Of a DNA stretch of 53,271 nucleotides, positions 41,454 to 48,369 are shown in pieces; position 1 is the stretch's first letter; the number at the start of each line of letters is the position of its first letter. The notes beneath the pieces are model-generated. The model saw only the letters and a list, made by a program, of their open reading frames with translations, was not told the origin of the DNA and did not search any database. The DNA comes from Deltaproteobacteria bacterium (GTDB taxonomy: Bacteria; Bdellovibrionota_C; UBA2361; OMII01). Location: contig CANLJX010000005.1 of assembly GCA_947491545.1 (NCBI GenBank), forward strand, positions 1-53,271. The letters are read 5' to 3'. Both the position numbers and the translations under genes were made by a program.

Positions 41454-42239
41454 TTACGACTCAGCATCTTGCTGTGACCCGAGTTCCGCCAGGTCGCTAC
41501 TTACCGTCGTCCTCTTGGACGGAAGCCGTTTCGGACCTTGGGAGCCAATTTTCTCTTCTCCACCGGCAGCTTTTTTCGCTGTCGGGGTCTCTGCAGCCTT
41601 TCCAGCGTCCGACTGATTCTCTCCTTCAACCTTCTTTGCGTTGTAATCTTTTTGCCCTCGCATCAGCGGGTCCCGGCCAGCAGCTGTCTTGAACAGCTCG
41701 GACAAGTCCCAGAGCAAGTTGCCCCCGCTCGAAACCTCGCCGCGCTTATCTGTCGTAGTGGACTCCGCCGCATTTTTATTGCCCGCAGATTCTTGAGTTG
41801 ACTTAAAGTCTCTTGCATTTACCCGCGGACGATCCGGATAGCCGTGGAAGCCATCCCTCTCGGGGCTGTTACTTCCAGTCCGGTCGGCCGCAGTCTTGAC
41901 TGTGAACTCGGCATCAATCACATCAGCCTCACCCCTAGGAACGAGCCCACCTGGGGAGGAATTTTCGCGGACTATAAGTGCCCTAATATGTGGCACGAGC
42001 CCCCCCCTATCTGGCGGCAACGCCGCCTCGGCGAGCGAACCGGGCAGAGGGGCGAGCGCAGTCATTTGCGCCGCGCTTGCGCTCCCCGACTGGGATTGTT
42101 TTGACGCATCGTAGGATTCGAGAACGCTGCGACTCAGGACGAGCCCTGTACCCAAAGCGGCCTCTGGCTTCTGCTTTCGCGAGAGATCGCCGTCGTGGCT
42201 AGTCTCGGTTGCTCTGGGCTTCGAACTAAAGTTCACCAT
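41454..42239 (-). CDS. Low-complexity accessory protein of the tra-like operon
   Basis: Unknown, 261 residues, with no predicted membrane helix or signal peptide. It is rich in Ala, Ser, Gly, Lys and Glu throughout and is probably largely disordered, with a possibly structured middle part (about 90-120, PHIRALIVRENSS) and a short hydrophobic LLWDLSELFKTAAG near 185. AGAGGTG lies 5 bp upstream of its ATG. It sits 17 bp after the TraG-like gene and 41 bp before the 433-residue gene, so it is firmly within the operon. It might be a cytoplasmic partner or a substrate of the secretion channel. Confidence 0.7.
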   Translation of the reverse strand: MVNFSSKPRATETSHDGDLSRKQKPEAALGTGLVLSRSVLESYDASKQSQSGSASAAQMTALAPLPGSLAEAALPPDRGGLVPHIRALIVRENSSPGGLVPRGEADVIDAEFTVKTAADRTGSNSPERDGFHGYPDRPRVNARDFKSTQESAGNKNAAESTTTDKRGEVSSGGNLLWDLSELFKTAAGRDPLMRGQKDYNAKKVEGENQSDAGKAAETPTAKKAAGGEEKIGSQGPKRLPSKRTTVSSDLAELGSQQDAES

Positions 42240-42256
42240 TGTGCACCTCTTTTATT

Positions 42257-45200
42257 TTACTTGATTGTTGGCGCCTTCGCCGTTGAAAGAAGGTAGTCGA
42301 CTCCAACTTTTCCGGCTCGTGCAGTACCTTCTGCAACTTCCGGCCCAAATCTAACGGCTGCCGTCGCTGAGTCCTTCACCACGCTATCCACCGACGCCGG
42401 CCGCCAGTGGCTGTTGACGTAGTTCGAGCCATGATACCTATGCCCCTGGCTCTGCATACGGCCTACGCCATCAATGAAGCTGTTGCCAGAGTATTGTGCC
42501 GCCTGATAAGCCGGGGCGCCAAGCATCCCTTGCATCGCCATACCGGTGCTGCTGGTCGGCTTCGACGGAGCAAGACTTCCGTTGTTTGCTCCGTACACAC
42601 CAGCCATGCCAGCCGCGTGATTCGACCACGACGTCAACGCTTCAGCGCGAACGGTCTCAGCATCAAAGCTTGCTTGCTCCGCCAAGTTACGCTGGTACGA
42701 CGAGAGTCCTGATGCTGTCTCCTTTGCGCCAAAGTTGTCCCAGTTTAGCGCCGTTGATTTAGCTAATTGATTAGCATTCACGCCATACGCGGACTGGTGC
42801 AGCATGTTCGAGCCCAAGCCGCCCACCGCGTTGAGTGCCGAACCAAGAGTCCTCATCCCCGGAGACTTATTGGAGTCTCGGCTCTCAAGCCCTGGAGCAG
42901 TAGGTCTTGCCTTACTGTGACCGGCGCGCCACCCTAAGCCTTCTCCAATCGCATTCCCAACTCCCTGCATCGCTCCCAACTGCTTATCGAAGGAGTTTGC
43001 AGTCTGGCCCGCCGCACTCGCTGCATTAGACAACGCCGATGCAATCGCCCCGTTCGCGGCTGCCTGCCTATTTCGATTCAGAGCTTCGTTACTTGCATTT
43101 AGGCTCTCAAGGAACTTGTTGGTCGGAGAACGGTATCCCTTCGCCAAAGCCGCCTGCGAGATCGCCTCCTTAGCAGCAGAGATCATGTTTGTCTTTTCGG
43201 CCTGGAGACCACTCTTTGATGCGCCGGAGATATCTCTCGCTCCCTCCCCCAAGCTGTTAGTGAGGAGCCCTCCTAGTCCTGATTTCGCACCCAAAACGAG
43301 CTGCCCAGTAACAGCCGGAACTGCAAAGTAGAGAGCCGCCATGATGTACAGGTAGTACCCGTTAGAAACGTCTAGATCGACTGCTGCACCGAGCAGGAGC
43401 GCCTTGTCGAGCAGGAAGAACGCTTCATTCTCAGGCTGGTCGCTTTTAGCATCTCCACTCTCAACGAGCGGAACCGCGCACCGATCCAACACATCGCCGC
43501 CGTTAGCGGCGCCAGCTCCTTCACACCGTACCTCAACACCGCCTGCAGCCTCCCCGGTTTGAATCAGCATGTTTGCCACGCGGGCCATGTTGCTGTGATT
43601 TCCCATCATCGCCCAGACGCTGCGCTCAAGCACCTGAACAACTGCAAATCCGACGTCCCAAAGCTTGATCCACGCAAAGAACGTCACCCAGGTGAAGAAG
43701 CCCTTCCAGTAGCCCGGTATGATCATCGCCATCGCAGCGAACGGATACCCGACGATGATTACGTAGAGAAGAATGCCCTGAATGTGCGGCATCATAACGG
43801 CCCAGTTGTACAGCTCTGAGCTCTTCGTCTTGGCACCTACACTACCAACGTAAGCATTCGAGTAGCCGATTGTCTGCTCCGAAGGGGCAAACTTCTGCTC
43901 GGTCGCCGTTATCTGTGGCGCGAACTGCATTTCGTTCCTGAGAAGGTAGGTAAAGATGAGCATTTGCGTGAAATCGATCATCTCCATTGGAGACGCATAT
44001 TCACTATCTCCTGACTTTCGAATGTCCCAGCCGTAAAAGAGGGTAAAGAGAACGGTTTCATCAGAGTTGAATCCCCGAGGAGCGCTTCTAATAAGCTGCC
44101 AGTAGGCGTGCCCCATCTCATGCCGTAGGCCCTGAATGAGTGTCCAGAGGTATGCAGAGCAGTTTATCTGTGAATGCGCCGTTTTCTGCATCTCACTCGG
44201 AGAGCCTACAAAAGCAACAGAGAAATTCCCAAATGCACCGGGGCTATTAGACGGCTCTGAGAGTAGCTTCTGCAGCGAGCGCGGAGTCGGGATATCCTTA
44301 ATATCAAGCTCAGAGCGAGCATCCTGGTAATCCCCGACCTGCAGATTCCCGGTGCTTTTCGCAAAGTCATTATTTCCACCATCCGGTGGGTCGATCATGA
44401 TGGTCTTCGGAATTTTTGAGCCTCTCGCCATCGACGCAGCATTGTAGGCACCTGCATTCACACCGGCCTTGAAGGCATCTCCGCACTCCGACGCCAAAAA
44501 GGTGATGAATGCATCGCGCAGCTGCGGGTTCCGGATGTGAACATTCGTTATGTTCTCAACCATCGGGGCCTTGAGGGTCGACATCAGGTACCACGGACCT
44601 TCGCCAGCCTTGCCAGAGCCTTGGGCTGTGTCACCTGCAAGATTTTGCGCCGGTGCGAGGTTGGATTTCGCCCCACCATCTCCAAGCTGGCTGTAGAGGC
44701 CCGTCCACTTAACCAACATGCTGCTGGTAGCGCTGAAAAGCTCATCAAAAAAGAGCATTGGCATCGCAACGGGGTACTTCTTGCTCGGTCGGTCTGTCTT
44801 GTTAACGACAATGTCAGAGTAGTCATCGATCTGTAGGAGCGGAGAGTTACCCATCCCTGTTTCGGCATCACGCCAAACTTCCTGCATATCCTGAGGATAG
44901 CCGGCGACAACCCAGTCCACTCCCCTCACGTCTTGCGTGCTCCCGACAAGGAAACCGTATATAGCGGGCCCCAAGATGAACCACGTGTAGTTGCGAGGTG
45001 GCGAATTGAGCGCGACAGCTACGAGCGCACCGATCGCCCCGATCATGTAAAGCAACGGAGCCCAGACACCAAATCCAGTGAAATTGATGTAGTACAGCAA
45101 CGCAGAATGCGTCATGTAGGCGATGTTCGCCCAGGCGGCCGCGACTAAGGTGTTTTCTGCACCAGGACAATCATCACAGGCACTCTCCACTAGCAATGCG

Positions 45201-45274
45201 AGAGCATCGCCCTGAGTGACGGAGCCAACCAACTCAACCAGACGTAAAACTGTGTCTGCTACTTCAAAGCTCAT
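42257..45274 (-). CDS. traG: TraG-like mating-pair stabilisation protein (F-type T4SS)
   Basis: Large inner-membrane protein that stabilises mating pairs in F-type conjugation. Hydrophobic segments cluster in three places: residues ~45-115 (YMTHSALLYYINFTGFGVW, LLYMIGAIGALVAVAL), ~495-550 (ILLYVIIVGYPFAAMAMIIP, then WIKLWDVGFAVVQVLE) and ~636-665. The arrangement, the periplasmic loop between clusters and the FFAWIKLWDVGF segment are typical of the TraG N-terminal domain. The C-terminal ~300 residues are Ser/Asn/Ala-rich, with many repeats of small residues, as expected for a translocated or periplasmic tail. The total length (1005) is close to F TraG. A HEMGH motif (385-389) occurs in the large periplasmic loop and is discussed separately. 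It lies 8 bp after the TraH-position gene. Confidence 0.75.
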   Translation of the reverse strand: MSFEVADTVLRLVELVGSVTQGDALALLVESACDDCPGAENTLVAAAWANIAYMTHSALLYYINFTGFGVWAPLLYMIGAIGALVAVALNSPPRNYTWFILGPAIYGFLVGSTQDVRGVDWVVAGYPQDMQEVWRDAETGMGNSPLLQIDDYSDIVVNKTDRPSKKYPVAMPMLFFDELFSATSSMLVKWTGLYSQLGDGGAKSNLAPAQNLAGDTAQGSGKAGEGPWYLMSTLKAPMVENITNVHIRNPQLRDAFITFLASECGDAFKAGVNAGAYNAASMARGSKIPKTIMIDPPDGGNNDFAKSTGNLQVGDYQDARSELDIKDIPTPRSLQKLLSEPSNSPGAFGNFSVAFVGSPSEMQKTAHSQINCSAYLWTLIQGLRHEMGHAYWQLIRSAPRGFNSDETVLFTLFYGWDIRKSGDSEYASPMEMIDFTQMLIFTYLLRNEMQFAPQITATEQKFAPSEQTIGYSNAYVGSVGAKTKSSELYNWAVMMPHIQGILLYVIIVGYPFAAMAMIIPGYWKGFFTWVTFFAWIKLWDVGFAVVQVLERSVWAMMGNHSNMARVANMLIQTGEAAGGVEVRCEGAGAANGGDVLDRCAVPLVESGDAKSDQPENEAFFLLDKALLLGAAVDLDVSNGYYLYIMAALYFAVPAVTGQLVLGAKSGLGGLLTNSLGEGARDISGASKSGLQAEKTNMISAAKEAISQAALAKGYRSPTNKFLESLNASNEALNRNRQAAANGAIASALSNAASAAGQTANSFDKQLGAMQGVGNAIGEGLGWRAGHSKARPTAPGLESRDSNKSPGMRTLGSALNAVGGLGSNMLHQSAYGVNANQLAKSTALNWDNFGAKETASGLSSYQRNLAEQASFDAETVRAEALTSWSNHAAGMAGVYGANNGSLAPSKPTSSTGMAMQGMLGAPAYQAAQYSGNSFIDGVGRMQSQGHRYHGSNYVNSHWRPASVDSVVKDSATAAVRFGPEVAEGTARAGKVGVDYLLSTAKAPTIK

Positions 45275-45282
45275 ACAGAATC

Positions 45283-46983
45283 TCAGCTCTTGGCATCTCC
45301 ATAACCAGCTGCATGCCCTGGCATCGCGTTTGGTGCGCCCGACTTAAACACCGTGCCAGATGTCTGTTGACCCTGCATGTAGCGAGCGAGGTAAACAACA
45401 AACTTCTGATACTTATCGCGGTTCTTATCAATGTTCGTGGAGATTGGGTCTGAGCCAACTACGTTATCGAAGAGCGCCTGGTGCATACGAGCCGCCACGG
45501 GATCCTGCACGAAGCGACCCGAAACGTTGTACAAGGTCTCGTAGTAGTACAGCGCGCGGGAGCGCCCAATGAGAATCGATAGGTAGTTCATCACGCGTAA
45601 GCGCAGACAACCCTTCACTCCCGAGTTTCCACCCGAACTCTTACAGCTATCAGGCTGGGTCTTATCCAACTCTGTGAACTCGTTGTTCGGGAACTCTACT
45701 TGGGCGGAGTAATCCTCCTCGCAGTTAAGATCTTTAAAACGGACCGCCGGTCGCGATAGATTGAAGACCTGCTCCAGCAGGATGTAGGTCATCATGATGT
45801 CAGGTGAGCTTGCTCCCTTCCACTCTTCCGGCTGAAAGTTCCCCTCAAGTGCAGCGATCACTTTTTCCGTCGGCTTCTTGCTCATGTTGGGATTCTGCTG
45901 CTTGAACTTGCAGATCTTATTGAGCAGCTTCGCCATATTCTTCCAGACCAGCTTGCTCTCCTCATACGAGCGCCGCTCAAGACCCCAACGGCCTTCGCGC
46001 GGTTCTCCCTTCGAGAGCGTCTCGGAGTTCTTCACAGCTAACTTTCCGTCTCCGACCTTGGTCTGCGTCTGGACAATGTTACCAACCGCTTTAATGAACT
46101 CCTCTTTAAGCTCAGGAATCTCGCTGTTGTCGTACTTGAATGCATTCTCACCAACTTCTCCTTGCCCGGTATCGGAGTCGCTGGGGCGCTTTGGGAAGAG
46201 AATATCTTCTGCGAAGTTGAGTGTATCTTTTTCCTGCTTCCCTTCGCTCTTGTCTCCCGGATTGTCTCCGTGGTCGTGCGGCGGCTTGTCTGGCTGAACC
46301 GTCTCGATTTTGCCGATCTCGCTCCCAACTGGGTCGTCGCCGCTCGCATCCCAAAGCGCATGGGGCCAAGTAGTGACCTGCGGATTTTGCAATGAGTTGA
46401 CTATCGCTCCGCCGTGGTTGTACTTGAGCTGCCCACTCGGATCGAGCATGTCGTCGAGCTGGAAGGAGAGTTGAGTCGTCTCGACCTGGTTTGATAATAG
46501 ATTGGAAACAGCCTGCATCGAGTGACTAAAACCCGTGCCGGCGCCGTTTTCGACCATCATCATCGTTTGGAAGAGCACTGGTACCTCCGTCGTTACCAGC
46601 CCTTTAAACATATCCCGCACCGGCTTGGCATCGGCGAGCTCGCGAAAGCCTTTCATCGCTGGAAGGTGGAGACCTGTAGCGGGCTTGGGCTCCGGGCCCA
46701 GGTCCTCCTGACTCTCCGTTGATCCACCCTGTTCCTGTCCACCCTTATTGCGGTATCCACCAGGCAGCGGATCGAGAGAGCTCATCTCGGCAGCAAGCTT
46801 GTCGTGTAATCCCTGTCCTTTGTCTTTTGCGTCGGGGATCAATGCCTCCATCAGCTTGCTAGCTGGTCCATCGATGGCACCTTCCGGTGCGGCGAATGAC
46901 ACCGCTGGCGCAGCGCTCAGTGTGAGACTGATGCACCCCAAAACAGCCCGCCGGATAAATGAACTTTGTCCTAGCCGTGCCAT
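45283..46983 (-). CDS. Exported protein in the TraH position of the conjugation operon
   Basis: A signal peptide (about 1-32, ending SFAAPE) directs this 566-residue protein to the periplasm. There is no further membrane helix. It is rich in charged and polar residues, with a helical region (about 345-420) and a C-terminal part MNYLSILIGRSRALYYYETLYNVSGRFVQ, of which ALYYYETLYNVSGRF is the most striking piece. Cysteines at about 367, 422, 451 and 460 could pair in the periplasm. In F-type operons traH lies between traF and traG and its product supports pilus assembly; position, size and export fit, but I do not see a decisive TraH motif. It starts 7 bp after the TraF-like gene. Confidence 0.65.
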   Translation of the reverse strand: MARLGQSSFIRRAVLGCISLTLSAAPAVSFAAPEGAIDGPASKLMEALIPDAKDKGQGLHDKLAAEMSSLDPLPGGYRNKGGQEQGGSTESQEDLGPEPKPATGLHLPAMKGFRELADAKPVRDMFKGLVTTEVPVLFQTMMMVENGAGTGFSHSMQAVSNLLSNQVETTQLSFQLDDMLDPSGQLKYNHGGAIVNSLQNPQVTTWPHALWDASGDDPVGSEIGKIETVQPDKPPHDHGDNPGDKSEGKQEKDTLNFAEDILFPKRPSDSDTGQGEVGENAFKYDNSEIPELKEEFIKAVGNIVQTQTKVGDGKLAVKNSETLSKGEPREGRWGLERRSYEESKLVWKNMAKLLNKICKFKQQNPNMSKKPTEKVIAALEGNFQPEEWKGASSPDIMMTYILLEQVFNLSRPAVRFKDLNCEEDYSAQVEFPNNEFTELDKTQPDSCKSSGGNSGVKGCLRLRVMNYLSILIGRSRALYYYETLYNVSGRFVQDPVAARMHQALFDNVVGSDPISTNIDKNRDKYQKFVVYLARYMQGQQTSGTVFKSGAPNAMPGHAAGYGDAKS

Positions 46984-46990
46984 ACCTGCC

Positions 46991-48073
46991 CTACCGCTGC
47001 CCCTGCATTAACCGTACAACCTGCTCAACCTCGGCCGGCGTCTTAAGACCCTCCAGCCGGTACGTCTCCTTGGTGGTAACGGCCAAGAAGACAATTGTTG
47101 GATAACTCTGTATCCGCAGCTCCTGGGCGAGTGCTTCTCCATTCAGGAGCGGGAATGGGAAAGAGCTCGCTGCGCTTATCTTTTTCAGCGCAGGAAGTGC
47201 GTAAGATCGCTTGGTTAGACCCACGAAGCTGACAAGCTGGGTCTCCTTGAACGAGGTCTTGAGCGGCGTCAACGACTTAACTAGCTCCAGAGCACCCGCG
47301 TCCTTCTCGTCAAAGAATATCAGGACTTTAACTTTACCCTCAGGGTCTACGGGGATCTTGGGTGCAAGTGTGCGAATTTTTCCGACAGCGGTCTCGTTGG
47401 CCGCCAGTTCTCCCTGCTGCTCAAGCATCTGTTCGATGTCGAGTTTCCGCTGGAGCTCCTGCTGTTGGGTCTTCGCCATCAGCTCCCTAAGCTCGACACG
47501 GTTCTGATTAAGGTCATCTTTACCCTCATCGAGGGAAGAAGGCGCCCTCATCCCGAGCGATTCCATCGCGAGGAGCTGGTAGTCAGTGGCCTTCGCCACC
47601 ATGTTTTGCATCTCGGTATTTCGGCGGGCTAGCGCGACCGAGTACTGCCAGGCGAGCTCCTTGTCCCCCGCGTTCAAAGCAGCGAAAAGCCCCTGCATCT
47701 CAAGAGGAGCCTCCTTCTGTGCCCGAATCGGAGTGAACTGCTCTGGAGAGCCGTAACGCGCGATGATCTGCTCACGCGACGGTGCAGGCTCGTGTACCGG
47801 AGGCTGCTGTGCCTGAGGCTGATTTTGCGGGGTATTTTCGGTGTTTTGGGCTGTTGGCGGCGCTGGTTGCTGCTCCTTCACCATGTCAACGACGAGCGGA
47901 TAATCGCGGTACACAACGCTAGCTGAAGATGTCTCGGTTACCGTCCCCCTCCAGTTAGTTGCATCGCCTTTCTGCCAGAACCCCTTGATGTCCTCCGAAG
48001 CTGCCTGGGCAGACGAAGCCATCGGCGCCACCATGGCAGCAAACAGGACAAAGCTCTTAGGAACACCTCTCAT
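46991..48073 (-). CDS. traF: TraF-like thioredoxin-fold periplasmic protein
   Basis: Pilus-assembly protein of F-type T4SS with a thioredoxin-like fold. A signal peptide (about 1-25, ending SAQA) precedes a Gln/Pro-rich linker, a helical region (about 130-215, ELAWQYSVALARRNTEMQ) and a C-terminal thioredoxin domain (about 230-360: VKVLIFFDEKDAGALELVKSL ... LRIQSYPTIVFLAV with the cis-Pro in SYPTI). The CxxC motif is missing, and I find no Cys in the whole protein, so it cannot act as a disulphide oxidoreductase; F TraF also lacks a CxxC. I use the ATG at 48073 rather than a GTG at 48082. It is the first gene of the operon traF-(traH)-traG-261-433. Confidence 0.75.
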   Translation of the reverse strand: MRGVPKSFVLFAAMVAPMASSAQAASEDIKGFWQKGDATNWRGTVTETSSASVVYRDYPLVVDMVKEQQPAPPTAQNTENTPQNQPQAQQPPVHEPAPSREQIIARYGSPEQFTPIRAQKEAPLEMQGLFAALNAGDKELAWQYSVALARRNTEMQNMVAKATDYQLLAMESLGMRAPSSLDEGKDDLNQNRVELRELMAKTQQQELQRKLDIEQMLEQQGELAANETAVGKIRTLAPKIPVDPEGKVKVLIFFDEKDAGALELVKSLTPLKTSFKETQLVSFVGLTKRSYALPALKKISAASSFPFPLLNGEALAQELRIQSYPTIVFLAVTTKETYRLEGLKTPAEVEQVVRLMQGQR

Positions 48074-48102
48074 TCGGAGCACACCGGAAATAAAACCCTT
48101 TC

Positions 48103-48119
48103 AGGGGTATCAGACCCCT
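48103..48119. other. Hairpin at the operon start
   Basis: AGGGGT, a 5-base loop ATCAG, and ACCCCT form a 6-bp stem 30 bp before the TraF-like ATG. Its second arm is shared with the longer inverted repeat 48112/48205. Confidence 0.5.
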
Positions 48120-48205
48120 TATCTGCCTCTGTTATGGGTTTGATTCAGGTCTAAGGAGCCTAAATTGTACGTATTCGAACAGCCCCCCTGTCGCTTAAGG
48201 GGTCT
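48112..48205. promoter_or_regulatory. 10-bp inverted repeat in the divergent promoter region
   Basis: AGACCCCTTA (48112-48121) and its complement TAAGGGGTCT (48196-48205) are 74 bp apart, and each is followed by an ATCTGC motif in direct orientation. The pair sits in the 296-bp gap between the tra-like operon and the divergent 923-residue gene, a natural place for a shared operator. No strong sigma-70 promoter was found by eye. Confidence 0.45.
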
Positions 48206-48369
48206 ATCTGCTCCTAACTGCCGGAATCTGACCTTCCTCTATCAGAAGAAGCCTTAGTGCTCCGCCTCACGCCACCAGCCCTCACTCGCCTTTTTTCCAA
48301 ATGCTCTTAGGAAACAGAAGGACCGGAACCGACAATAACCACTTCGTCCTAACCGCGGAGAAGTAAGAG

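Noticed and set aside
45531-45548. A partial palindrome-like match (TACAAGGTCTC) inside the TraH-position gene
   Set aside because: It lies in codons for LYNVSGRF on the opposite strand, lacks the second arm and is in a conserved-looking coding stretch; a chance match.
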